A stretch of 48,635 nucleotides of DNA from Bacteroides xylanisolvens XB1A. GTDB lineage: Bacteria > Bacteroidota > Bacteroidia > Bacteroidales > Bacteroidaceae. The notes beneath the pieces are model-generated. The model was given only the letters and a program-made list of their open reading frames with translations, made no database searches and had not been told where the DNA came from. The DNA is taken from assembly GCF_000210075.1 (NCBI RefSeq), contig NC_021017.1, forward strand, positions 5,516,356-5,564,990. Direction: 5' to 3'. Both the position numbers and the translations under genes were made by a program. Of this stretch, positions 1 to 7,127 are shown piece after piece (within the stretch, counting starts at the first letter, position 1; each line of letters begins with the position of its first letter).

Positions 1-6
1 TAAAAA

Positions 7-951
7 TCAAGCACTTACGCCGACCACAGATCGTTTTATAAAATCAAGTACCTGCATATTTGCTTCATCAATTTTCTTATTTCGGAAAGGCTTCAAATAA
101 GTTTCTGTCACGGTGATGGACGAATGTCCCATCGCTTCGGAAATAATACCCGGATGAATTTCGCAATAATACGCAGTCGTAGCCCAGGTATGGCGGGCGG
201 TGTACGAGCTCAACCGGTCTTTGAGTCCCAATGCCTTTCCTAATAATTCCAACTGATAATTAAAATTGCGCAATGCCAGTTGATATTCCCTATACGCCTT
301 TGGCGAACCTTCGTCACTATGAAGAATCGGGAACAAATAAGGCGACTGTTCCTCCCGATTCATATACTTTTGCAAAAGAAACATCGCTTCCGTCGTCAAC
401 GTCACAGACAACGGACGTCCCGTTTTACGACGACGATAACTAATCACATTTCCCCGGAGATCACTCTTGCGCAAATAAGCCAAGTCGACAAAAGGCAGTC
501 CCCGAAGCAAGAACATAAGAATGAACAACTCCTGCGCCCCCTTCATGGCAGGAGTGATGGCGTCCGACTGCAACAGACGGGCAAATACCTTCTTCATATC
601 CTCCATATCCAATGCCCGACGGCGGTCTGCCCGCGTACCTGTATATACGGAGCGAAAAAGATGCGGCACGTATGATGCCTTCCGAAGATCGACAGCGCGA
701 TTGTAAACCGCACGCAACGTGCGAAGATACGTAGACACCGTATTCCAACTACACCCACGTGCACGAAGACTACCCTCAAAATGCTTCAGCCACTCCGGAG
801 TGATTTCCCGAAACGACAAACGATCGGAACCCTGAAAAGTAAGAATCGCATTCAACGTACTTCTGTATACATGAGCAGTCCCTAAATTTCCACTCTGCTG
901 CAAATCAACAGCCACTTGTTTCATAAACAAAGTAAAACTTTCCTTTTTCAT
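7..951 (-). CDS. Tyrosine recombinase (site-specific integrase)
   Basis: Predicted 314-residue tyrosine recombinase that would cut and rejoin DNA through a 3'-phosphotyrosine intermediate. An N-terminal SAM-like core-binding domain covers about residues 1-100 and the catalytic domain about 110-300. Candidate catalytic residues are Arg150 (in LLRGLPF), Lys176 (RRKTGRP), Arg253 and His254 (YTARHTW), His276 (AMGHSS) and nucleophile Tyr285 (TETYLKPF). The first His of the usual HxxR motif is replaced by Tyr250, a variant I believe is common in Bacteroidetes recombinases. Length is typical. The ATG at 949-951 is the natural start. It is transcribed away from the replication-type cassette that starts at 1156, as integrases of mobile elements often are. 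No attachment site could be defined, so whether it integrates an element or inverts DNA is unknown. Family certain; role inferred. Confidence 0.93.
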   Translation of the reverse strand: MKKESFTLFMKQVAVDLQQSGNLGTAHVYRSTLNAILTFQGSDRLSFREITPEWLKHFEGSLRARGCSWNTVSTYLRTLRAVYNRAVDLRKASYVPHLFRSVYTGTRADRRRALDMEDMKKVFARLLQSDAITPAMKGAQELFILMFLLRGLPFVDLAYLRKSDLRGNVISYRRRKTGRPLSVTLTTEAMFLLQKYMNREEQSPYLFPILHSDEGSPKAYREYQLALRNFNYQLELLGKALGLKDRLSSYTARHTWATTAYYCEIHPGIISEAMGHSSITVTETYLKPFRNKKIDEANMQVLDFIKRSVVGVSA

Positions 952-1155
952 TAAAAATAAATTAATAATTAATATTTACTTTTCCCACATTTTACTTTAG
1001 TAAAATACAAAAATATATCTTCAAAAATTTACATACATAAAATCTAAAAAATAAAAACTAAAACATTTACATTAATCATCAAAGTAAATTTCATACATTT
1101 GCGCAATTTTTCAAACAACATATTATTTTAACCATTTAAAGTATAAAAAAAATTA
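952..1155. promoter_or_regulatory. Divergent intergenic region between integrase and DUF4248 gene
   Basis: A very AT-rich 204-bp spacer serving two divergent genes. It contains a perfect 8-bp inverted repeat (ATTTTACT / AGTAAAAT) at 989-1006, several further TTTAC/GTAAA motifs, and the near-direct repeat AATTTACATACAT (about 1027) versus AAATTTCATACATTT (about 1086). These could be operator sites for a cassette-encoded regulator; that is inference. Confidence 0.45.
1094..1101 (+). promoter_or_regulatory. Bacteroides -7 element (TACATTTG) for the DUF4248 gene
   Basis: TACATTTG matches the Bacteroidetes primary sigma factor -7 consensus TAnnTTTG and lies about 55 bp before the start codon. A clear -33 TTG at the right distance is not seen, so this is a moderate call. 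Confidence 0.45.
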
Positions 1156-1425
1156 ATGAACAACAATGAACCAGCTGCCGAACGCTACAGCATTAATGGA
1201 TTCAAGTATTTCTCCGAATTGGCGAAGGAGTATTTTCCCGATCTGGCAAACGCTTCTTCCGCCAGCAAAAAAATGCGCAAACGCATTAAAGCAAACAAGA
1301 CATTGAACGAACAACTGGTTGCTGCGTATTACACCAGCCAAACAATCGATGTCAGTCCTGAAATGCAGCTAATCATCTACCGACACTGGGGACCTCCCCA
1401 CATTGACTTGCCGACAAACGTTTAG
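1156..1425 (+). CDS. DUF4248 family small protein
   Basis: An 89-residue soluble, basic protein resembling the DUF4248 family, known almost only from Bacteroidetes and usually found near integrases, HU-like proteins and N-acetylmuramoyl-L-alanine amidases. That is the context here. The central part (about residues 10-60) is helical and rich in Lys/Arg (KKMRKRIKANKT), which could suit nucleic-acid binding; the C-terminal part carries a HWGPPHIDLP segment. No catalytic motif is visible. It is the first gene of the rightward cassette and is probably followed by the terminator near 1644. Function unknown; the DUF assignment rests on recall of the family pattern. Confidence 0.72.
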   Translation: MNNNEPAAERYSINGFKYFSELAKEYFPDLANASSASKKMRKRIKANKTLNEQLVAAYYTSQTIDVSPEMQLIIYRHWGPPHIDLPTNV

Positions 1426-1643
1426 CGCGTAACAGAAAACGAAAACACGGACAAGAAATAAAAGGAAAATCGAACTATATATTTTTAAATATATCATTTA
1501 TCTTTTATTGTTTATTATGTATTCCACTTTGCGTTCATCACTTTTTTTCAAAACGAAGATAACTACCAATCATACAGCTATTTACAGAAAGAAAAAAGCG
1601 TTCCACAAAGCGTTCGGCAAAAATGACCGTTTTTTCACTACAA

Positions 1644-1684
1644 ACAAGACCTTCGAATCCCCCCAAACGAAGGCTTTGTTTTTT
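1644..1684 (+). terminator. Probable intrinsic terminator after the DUF4248 gene
   Basis: CCTTCG (1650-1655) pairs with CGAAGG (1668-1673). The stem extends outward to about 12 bp with two mismatches and is followed by a T-rich run ending in TTTTTT. Confidence 0.5.
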
Positions 1685-1688
1685 CTCC

Positions 1689-1760
1689 AACAGAAGCTCC
1701 ACCAGTCACAAACAGAAGCTCCACCAACCACCAACAGAAGCTCCGCCAACCACCAACAGA
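1689..1760 (+). repeat. Three 22-bp tandem repeats (iteron-like)
   Basis: Units begin at 1689, 1711 and 1733 and share AACAGAAGCTCC. Units 2 and 3 differ by one base; unit 1 differs at the end (GTCACA against ACCACC). A partial fourth unit (AACAGAGC) starts at 1755. The 22-bp unit and its place about 170 bp before a replication-protein-like gene resemble plasmid or phage iterons. A protein-coding repeat is unlikely because the period breaks frame. Confidence 0.75.
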
Positions 1761-1928
1761 GCATTCGTTCCATCCCCACTCCTTCCCCGGCTTCATGAAA
1801 GAAGAAAAAAACAGCCATTTGCGCATCGCGGCACCCTTTATTCATCCACACCCGTCCGCACGGAACCACACCCCTTGCGCATCGCACAAGAACGGCGTAC
1901 CTTTACAGAAATTTAAAACGATAACCCA

Positions 1929-2552
1929 ATGAACAATTTCAATTTTGAAGCCATGATGGAACATGGTTTTCTCATTATCCCCAAAGCCCTGCTACAACAA
2001 CAGATAGAAGACCCGAACATAGAAGCCGGAGAAATAGAAGCGCTCCTGAAAATCCTGATGAAAGTAAACTATTCGGACACGTTATACAGCGACCGGCAGC
2101 ACAAAGACTACCTGTGCAAAAGAGGCGAAAGCATGTTCAGCTACCGCGACTGGAGCCGCATTTTCCGCTGGTCTGTCGGAAAAACCTTCCGATTCATACA
2201 CGCCCTTGCCATCCTGGGGATCATCGAAATCGTCCCCCATCCCAACAACTCGTCCCTGCATATCCGTGTCGTCGAATACGACAAATGGGTAGGAGCCCCC
2301 GACAGCGGCAAGCAGAAAAAGAAAGCCGTCAACGAGAAGTTCCGCCTGTTTTGGAATGAGTTTCACAGCATCACGCAGCTTCCCAAAGAAAACATCGCCA
2401 AAGCGCAACGCGAATGGAAAAAATTAAGCGACAAGGAACAGCAACTCGCCATCGACAAGGTAGAAGATTATTATTTCCACCAAACAAACATCAACTACCT
2501 GCTCCACGCCGCCAGCTATTTATCCAACAAAGCTTTCCTAAACGAATACTGA
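1929..2552 (+). CDS. Winged-helix, replication-initiator-like protein
   Basis: A 207-residue protein of unnamed family. Residues about 55-120 (YLCKRGESMFSYRDWSRIFR, then an RTFR-like helix and a hydrophobic IIEIVPH strand) read as a winged-helix DNA-binding fold of the type found in phage and plasmid replication proteins. Residues about 130-200, after a Lys-rich linker (KQKKKAV), are helical and aromatic-rich and recall the C-terminal region of DnaD-like helicase loaders. No enzymatic motif is visible. It lies directly upstream of a DnaB-type helicase gene, with its TGA inside the first of four 15-bp repeats, so it may recognise the origin or load the helicase. Alternative: a regulator of the cassette. 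Domain assignment is by pattern only. Confidence 0.6.
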   Translation: MNNFNFEAMMEHGFLIIPKALLQQQIEDPNIEAGEIEALLKILMKVNYSDTLYSDRQHKDYLCKRGESMFSYRDWSRIFRWSVGKTFRFIHALAILGIIEIVPHPNNSSLHIRVVEYDKWVGAPDSGKQKKKAVNEKFRLFWNEFHSITQLPKENIAKAQREWKKLSDKEQQLAIDKVEDYYFHQTNINYLLHAASYLSNKAFLNEY

Positions 2553-2599
2553 TAAAACGAATCCCAATTAAACGAAGACTGATTAAACAAACACTGATT
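2540..2599 (+). repeat. Four 15-bp tandem repeats ending at the dnaB start codon
   Basis: Four adjacent 15-bp units start at 2540, 2555, 2570 and 2585, close to AAACGAAGACTGATT; unit 2 is the most divergent. The array covers the stop of the preceding gene (TGA 2550-2552) and stops one base before the ATG at 2600. It may be a protein-binding array or a spacer that sets translation of the helicase. Confidence 0.8.
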
Positions 2600-3979
2600 A
2601 TGAATACCGAAAACAGAGTTTCACCACAGGCTCCCGAAATAGAAGAAGCCATCATCGGCGCCTGCCTGATAGAGCAGAGGGCTATACCACTGATAGCCGA
2701 CAAGCTGCGCCCCGAAATGTTCTACGTCCTGCGCCACCAACTGATCTACGCCGCCATACTGGCTATGTACCACGCCGGAATGAAAATAGACATCCTCACC
2801 GTAAAAGAAGAGCTTTCCCACCGCGGAAAGCTCGAAGAGGCGGGCGGAGCGTTCGGCATCACCCAGTTGAGCAGCAAAGTGGCGACTTCCGCCCACCTCG
2901 AATATCACGCGCAGATCGTACACGAGAAATATCTACGACGCGAAATGACCTTGGGATTCAACAAACTACTCGCCTGCTCGCTAGACGAAACGATGGACAT
3001 CGACGACTCGTTGATGGACGCGCACAACCTGCTCGACCGTCTGGAAGGCGAATTCGGCCACAACAACCACATGCGGGACATGGATGAACTGATGACCGCC
3101 ACCATGACCGAAGCCGAAGGACGTATTGCCAACAACATAAACGGAGTGACCGGCATCCCTACCGGACTGGCAGACCTGGACCGCATGACGTCCGGACTCC
3201 AAAACGGCGAACTAGTGGTAATCGCCGCCCGTCCCGGCGTAGGAAAAACGGCATTCGCACTACATCTGGCACGAAACGCAGCCATGGCAGGACATGCCGT
3301 AGCCGTCTACAGCCTCGAAATGCAAGGAGAAAGACTGGCCGACCGATGGCTGACAGCAGCCAGCGAAGTCAGTGCCCGCCATTGGCGGTCGGGAACCGTC
3401 AGCCCGCAAGAGCTTGCAGAGGCACGCACGGCAGCCGCCGACCTCAAACGTCTGCCGATACACGTAGACGACAGCACCTCGGTCAACATGGAACACGTAC
3501 GATCCAGCGCGCGACTGCTGCAAAGCCAACATGCGTGCGACGCGATCATTATAGACTACCTGCAACTCTGCGACATGACAACCGGCCAAAACAACCGCAA
3601 CCGCGAACAGGAAGTGGCACAAGCCACCCGCAAAGCGAAGTTGCTGGCCAAAGAGCTAAACGTACCGGTGGTACTGCTTAGCCAGCTAAACCGCGAATCG
3701 GAAAACCGCCCCGCAGGCCGCCCCGAACTGGCACATCTCCGCGAAAGTGGCGCAATCGAGCAGGATGCGGACGTCGTGATATTACTCTACCGCCCCGCCC
3801 TCGCACGAATAACAACCGACCGCGAAAGCGGTTACCCTACCGAAGAACTAGGCATAGCAATCATAGCCAAACAACGCAACGGAGAGACGGGAAACGTATA
3901 CTTCAGGCATAATTCGGCAATGACAAAAATCACCGAATACGTCCCACCGCTGGAATACATGCTGAAACATGCTAAATAG
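2600..3979 (+). CDS. Accessory replicative DNA helicase, DnaB family
   Basis: A 459-residue hexameric-type helicase. Residues about 10-110 form the DnaB N-terminal helical domain (EEAIIGACLI, FYVLRHQLIY). The RecA-like domain begins near 185 (GIPTGLADLD), with Walker A ARPGVGKT at 210-217, a Walker-B-like AIIIDYLQL near 315, the QLNRESE segment, and EQDADVVILLYRP near the end. The ATG at 2600 is preferred. An in-frame extension to 2414 overlaps the upstream gene and reads through the 15-bp repeats as low-complexity Ile/Lys/Arg sequence. It is shorter than typical housekeeping DnaB, and its neighbours suggest a phage- or element-type copy. A hairpin terminator follows at about 4000. Confidence 0.92.
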   Translation: MNTENRVSPQAPEIEEAIIGACLIEQRAIPLIADKLRPEMFYVLRHQLIYAAILAMYHAGMKIDILTVKEELSHRGKLEEAGGAFGITQLSSKVATSAHLEYHAQIVHEKYLRREMTLGFNKLLACSLDETMDIDDSLMDAHNLLDRLEGEFGHNNHMRDMDELMTATMTEAEGRIANNINGVTGIPTGLADLDRMTSGLQNGELVVIAARPGVGKTAFALHLARNAAMAGHAVAVYSLEMQGERLADRWLTAASEVSARHWRSGTVSPQELAEARTAAADLKRLPIHVDDSTSVNMEHVRSSARLLQSQHACDAIIIDYLQLCDMTTGQNNRNREQEVAQATRKAKLLAKELNVPVVLLSQLNRESENRPAGRPELAHLRESGAIEQDADVVILLYRPALARITTDRESGYPTEELGIAIIAKQRNGETGNVYFRHNSAMTKITEYVPPLEYMLKHAK

Positions 3980-3996
3980 ATACAGATTCACCCCGA

Positions 3997-4050
3997 TTCC
4001 ATACAATTTTATATTACAATATATAGCTGTATGGAATTTCTTTTTTTATT
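3997..4050 (+). terminator. Intrinsic terminator after the DnaB-type helicase
   Basis: TTCCATACA (3997-4005) pairs perfectly with TGTATGGAA (4028-4036) and is followed by TTTCTTTTTTTATTT. Confidence 0.8.
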
Positions 4051-4082
4051 TCATTATTGATATAAAATAAATAGCAAAATAC

Positions 4083-4113
4083 TTGACTTTCCCTTTCAAA
4101 TTTCGTATATTTG
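4083..4113 (+). promoter_or_regulatory. Promoter of the HU-like gene
   Basis: TTG at 4083-4085, 20 bp, then TATATTTG at 4106-4113. This is a strong match to the Bacteroides -33/-7 pattern about 55 bp upstream of the ATG, so the HU-like gene has its own promoter. Confidence 0.75.
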
Positions 4114-4168
4114 TAATGTCAACAAGGACAGAAAATATTATTACTTAAACCTTAACTTTTTTAATTGT

Positions 4169-4663
4169 ATGAATGTATTAGTGGAGCGCTATCAGCGCAG
4201 AAAGTATGTGAATCAGCCGGATTCACAGATGTTGTATTATGTACGCCAGAAATCGGGTACAGTGAGAGTGATGGACATCAACAAGCTGGCCGATGCCATC
4301 GAAGCGAACTCATCGCTTACAGCAGGAGATGTGAAGCATTCCATCGAGGCTTTTGTTGATCAGTTGCGCCTGTCGCTTACCCAGGGCGACAAGGTGAAGA
4401 TCGACGGATTGGGCACGTTCCATATCACGTTGAGCAGCGAAGGGGCGGAAAAGGAGAAGGATTGCACGGTGCGCAATATCCGCAGAGTAAATGTTCGTTT
4501 TGTGGCAGACAAGGCACTTCAGCTGGTGAATACGAGTCATGCCACTACCCGAGGCGAGAATAATGTCGATTTCATCCTGGCCGGAAAGGGTGACGGAGAA
4601 GACGCGGATGGTGGAAACAGCGGTAGCGGTGGAAGCGGAGAAGCTCCGGACCCGGCAGCTTAA
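4169..4663 (+). CDS. HU-related histone-like DNA-binding protein
   Basis: A 164-residue member of the HU/IHF fold, of the longer Bacteroidetes type. The HU core spans about residues 35-125: helices around INKLADAIEANSSLTAGDVKHSIEAF, then the strand motif VKIDGLGTFHITL that precedes the DNA-binding arms. An N-terminal extension (QRRKYVNQPDSQMLYYVRQKSG) is typical of the family. The C-terminal tail (about 140-164) is acidic and Gly/Ser-rich, probably disordered. It would bend or package DNA and may assist replication or recombination of the cassette, though that role is inferred. It has its own promoter and terminator. Confidence 0.92.
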   Translation: MNVLVERYQRRKYVNQPDSQMLYYVRQKSGTVRVMDINKLADAIEANSSLTAGDVKHSIEAFVDQLRLSLTQGDKVKIDGLGTFHITLSSEGAEKEKDCTVRNIRRVNVRFVADKALQLVNTSHATTRGENNVDFILAGKGDGEDADGGNSGSGGSGEAPDPAA

Positions 4664-4678
4664 TCATTAAAAACAGTG

Positions 4679-4737
4679 CCGCATGGGTATTACAGAGTGA
4701 TTTCTACAGTTACTCTCCATGCGGTTTCTGTTTTCTT
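4679..4737 (+). terminator. Intrinsic terminator after the HU-like gene
   Basis: Outer stem CCGCATGG (4679-4686) / CCATGCGG (4717-4724), inner stem AGAGTGA / TTACTCT, followed by TTTCTGTTTTCTTCT. Confidence 0.82.
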
Positions 4738-4784
4738 CTACATTTATTTTTTAATTCTCAATTTTCAATCCTCAATTTATTAAA

Positions 4785-5078
4785 ATGCTCGATAAAATCA
4801 TAGAGATCATTATGACGATCCTGCCCTTTCTGGGCAGTAATCGCAAAAAGCGCAAAGTAATGGCGCAAGAAGTAAAAGAGTTCAGCGAACTGGTGAAAGA
4901 CCAATATACTTTTCTGATGCAGCAATTGGAAAAAGTGTTGAAGGATTATTTCGACCTTAGCTCGAAAGTGAAAGAGATGCATACGGAGATATTCTCATTA
5001 AGAGATCAGCTGGCACAGGCTGCTGCCTTACAATGTATTAATAAGGAATGTGCACAACGTAGTGCAGCAGAGGCATGA
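4785..5078 (+). CDS. Small protein with hydrophobic N-terminus and coiled coil
   Basis: A 97-residue protein that I do not recognise by family. Residues 1-17 (MLDKIIEIIMTILPFLG) form a short hydrophobic helix, too short for a confident transmembrane segment. A strongly basic SNRKKRKV patch follows, then a predicted coiled coil over about residues 27-80 (VKEFSELVKDQ, LEKVLKDYFDLSSKVKEM), and two Cys near the C-terminus. The layout fits a membrane-tethered peripheral protein facing the cytoplasm. Standing directly before an amidase gene, it occupies the place where phages carry a holin or where related Bacteroides cassettes carry another very small protein. Coding is supported by a clean start, good composition and operon-like spacing. 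Confidence 0.72.
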   Translation: MLDKIIEIIMTILPFLGSNRKKRKVMAQEVKEFSELVKDQYTFLMQQLEKVLKDYFDLSSKVKEMHTEIFSLRDQLAQAAALQCINKECAQRSAAEA

Positions 5079-5150
5079 TAATGATTCAATTAATGCAAAT
5101 TATGGAACCTGTGCAATTTACAGAACCTATTCAATCTATTTAATCCATTC

Positions 5151-5600
5151 ATGAGAACTATAAACCTGATAGTAATCCATTGCTCCACTACGCGCGAAGA
5201 CAAGAGTTTCACAGAATATGACCTGGACGTCTGTCATCGCAGACGAGGATTCAACGGAACGGGTTATCATTTCTATATCCGCAAGAACGGGGATATAAAA
5301 TCTACCCGTCCGATAGAACGAATTGGTGCGCACAGCCGCGGTTTCAACAAAGAAAGTATAGGTATCTGCTATGAGGGCGGACTCGATTGCAAAGGACAAC
5401 CGAAAGATACCCGTACCGAATGGCAGAAACATTCGCTCCGGGTATTGATTCTCGCTTTATTGAAAGATTATCCGAATTGCCGGATCTGCGGACATCGGGA
5501 TCTAAGTCCCGACCTGAACGGAAACGGCGAAATAGAACCGGAAGAATGGATCAAGGCCTGTCCCTGTTTTAATGCTGAAACGGATTGGGATAAAGTCTAA
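5151..5600 (+). CDS. N-acetylmuramoyl-L-alanine amidase (T7-lysozyme-like)
   Basis: A 149-residue single-domain Amidase_2 protein that would cleave the amide bond between MurNAc and L-Ala in peptidoglycan. Expected zinc ligands by comparison with T7 lysozyme are His10 (IVIHCS), His115 (GHRDLSPD) and Cys137 (KACPCF), with Lys135 near the active site. The GTGYHFYIRKNG and SIGICYEGG segments are typical. There is no signal peptide, as in phage endolysins, so reaching the cell wall would need a holin-like partner or lysis. It is the last gene of the rightward cassette. Such amidases recur next to DUF4248 and HU-like genes in Bacteroides; their cellular role is not established to my knowledge. Confidence 0.93.
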   Translation: MRTINLIVIHCSTTREDKSFTEYDLDVCHRRRGFNGTGYHFYIRKNGDIKSTRPIERIGAHSRGFNKESIGICYEGGLDCKGQPKDTRTEWQKHSLRVLILALLKDYPNCRICGHRDLSPDLNGNGEIEPEEWIKACPCFNAETDWDKV

Positions 5601-5622
5601 AAAAAAATAGCTTTATTATAAT

Positions 5623-5703
5623 TTAGGCACGGATAACACGGATTTCACGGTTGCTTTGTACAAGCATAGCACTAACCGTGAAATCTATGTAATCCGTGCC
5701 TAA
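5623..5703. repeat. Long inverted repeat, 30-bp arms (bidirectional terminator-like)
   Basis: Left arm 5623-5652 and right arm 5674-5703 are complementary at 27 of 30 positions around a 21-base loop. It lies between the convergent amidase and AAA ATPase genes. The arms contain CACGGATAACACGGATTTCA, a wording I associate with repeats dispersed in Bacteroides genomes. It probably ends transcription from both sides. Confidence 0.8.
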
Positions 5704-5727
5704 TCTTTAACTTATGATTTTGCTAGA

Positions 5728-7083
5728 CTACGCGTTATCAAAGGTTGTTTCAAACCGACGCAATATGCTGTCTAATTTTCCAACGAGGTAAAAAGGTAGA
5801 TTTATCAATTTGAATTCTTTTCCGTCTGCCGTCTTTACCTCATCCACAGCATAAGGCTGCGACCATATTCTGACTGCAACAGTCTGATTAGAGTGATTCA
5901 TAAAAGAATGTAAGGAACGCAAGTGGGCGTTATGCCCTGATTTGACTTCAATGGGATAAACCATAGAATCCTGCACCCACACATAATCGACTTCTGCATT
6001 AGAACCACTTTTATTACGCACCCAGAAACAACGTTTCTGACTGACTTTATCTGTCAGTGTCAACAGTTCTTGCGCTACAATCTGCTCCGCTATCATACCA
6101 CGCCAAGCATCCATTATATCTTTTGCTCCCAAAACCTCTTTCTGTACTTGTGCCGCATAATTCACCAATCCTGTATCTAACCAGACCAGTTTGGGCATAC
6201 GCTTTATTTCAGGAGTGGCCGGAACTTCCGTTGCCGTAGTCGGATAAACTAATTCCAGCAACATCGCCTTTTCCAATAAACGAAAAGCCTCTCCCACTTC
6301 CCGAGCATTATAAGACGAACCAGCAAATCCTCCTAAAGTTATAATTTGTCCAGCTTTATGCCATCCTTCTTTTAATATAAAGCGAATCACTTCCGGAAGT
6401 TGTTTTCCCAAAGCATATTTTTCCACATCATCCCGGTAGCCTTGCAAAAGAGTTTCATAAGTGGACTCCAAGGATAAAATATCCCTGCGCTCCGCATAGA
6501 GTTGCACAACTTCCGGCATACCTCCAATCAACGTATAGATATTAAACAATAACATCAAACGATCATGGAAAGCGAGAGTGATTTCAGGCTTATCTAAAAC
6601 GGATAATAAAGGTTCTTCTCCAACAGCACCCAGAAACTCGCGAAATGAACAAGGACGCAATGCCATATATTGCACCCTTCCCACCGGAAATGAAACACGT
6701 ACATCTATCAGGTTTTCTAATAATGAACCGGCAGCAATTACATAAATATCAGGTAATTCTTCATAGAAATAGCGTAATAACGCTACTGCCTTTGCTGAAT
6801 TTTGAATTTCATCAATAAAAAGTAATATAGTTCCTTCATTCCTTATCTTTCCACAATGTGCAAAAAATAAAGGCATCAAATCTTTTAGAGATACATTCAA
6901 CTCAAACAAGGATGCTGCCTCCCGTTTCTCCAAATTCAAATACAGGTAATTGTCAAACTGCTTTCCAAATTCGTTGACTACCGTTGTTTTACCGACTTGC
7001 CTTGCTCCACGCAATATCAAAGGCTTTCTATGCGTATCGTCTTTCCATCTTTCCAGATGAAATAAGATATCTCTTTTAAACAT
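5728..7083 (-). CDS. AAA-type ATPase with DUF4143 domain
   Basis: A 451-residue cytoplasmic P-loop ATPase. The N-terminal AAA_14 domain has Walker A GARQVGKTT at about residues 26-34 and a Walker-B-like ILLFIDEIQ near 95. The C-terminal half is the DUF4143 region, which ends in a nuclease-like strand motif (AEVDYVW, then YPIEVKSGHN) seen in PD-(D/E)xK folds. ATG at 7081-7083 is preferred over the TTG at 7090-7092. Genes of this family are numerous in Bacteroides and archaea; the physiological role is unclear, with defence or toxin-like roles only speculated. It is a single-gene unit with a promoter just upstream and four phased repeats before it. Confidence 0.9.
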   Translation of the reverse strand: MFKRDILFHLERWKDDTHRKPLILRGARQVGKTTVVNEFGKQFDNYLYLNLEKREAASLFELNVSLKDLMPLFFAHCGKIRNEGTILLFIDEIQNSAKAVALLRYFYEELPDIYVIAAGSLLENLIDVRVSFPVGRVQYMALRPCSFREFLGAVGEEPLLSVLDKPEITLAFHDRLMLLFNIYTLIGGMPEVVQLYAERRDILSLESTYETLLQGYRDDVEKYALGKQLPEVIRFILKEGWHKAGQIITLGGFAGSSYNAREVGEAFRLLEKAMLLELVYPTTATEVPATPEIKRMPKLVWLDTGLVNYAAQVQKEVLGAKDIMDAWRGMIAEQIVAQELLTLTDKVSQKRCFWVRNKSGSNAEVDYVWVQDSMVYPIEVKSGHNAHLRSLHSFMNHSNQTVAVRIWSQPYAVDEVKTADGKEFKLINLPFYLVGKLDSILRRFETTFDNA

Positions 7084-7111
7084 AAACCACAAATTTATTG
7101 ATTTTCAGCAA

Positions 7112-7119
7112 CAAAGTTA
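7112..7119 (-). promoter_or_regulatory. -7 element (TAACTTTG) for the AAA ATPase
   Basis: Read on the minus strand, TAACTTTG lies about 30 bp before the ATG. A TTTTG about 22 bp further upstream falls inside the first copy of the phased repeat, so the repeats abut the promoter. Confidence 0.55.
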
Positions 7120-7127
7120 TAAAGAAT

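Larger units (their letters stand above)
1426..1928. other. 503-bp non-coding stretch upstream of the replication-type gene
   Basis: Overlapping open frames occur here but look non-coding: they are low-complexity, and the 22-bp repeats inside them are not a multiple of three. What is visible is a terminator-like hairpin (1644-1684), three 22-bp direct repeats (1689-1754) and an 11-bp direct repeat TTGCGCATCGC at 1819-1829 and 1875-1885. Taken with the next two genes, this is a candidate replication origin or control region (inference). Confidence 0.5.

Noticed and set aside
952..1155. Invertible promoter controlled by the neighbouring recombinase
   Set aside because: No inverted repeat pair flanking a promoter could be found; only an 8-bp palindrome and direct repeats are present.
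1508..1916. Two overlapping open frames of about 96 residues between the DUF4248 and Rep-like genes
   Set aside because: They run through the 22-bp repeats, which break codon phase, and the predicted proteins are low-complexity Ser/Thr/Pro/Gln mixtures with no start context.
2414..2599. N-terminal extension of the DnaB-type helicase
   Set aside because: It overlaps the preceding gene in another frame and translates the 15-bp repeats; the DnaB domain begins naturally after the ATG at 2600.
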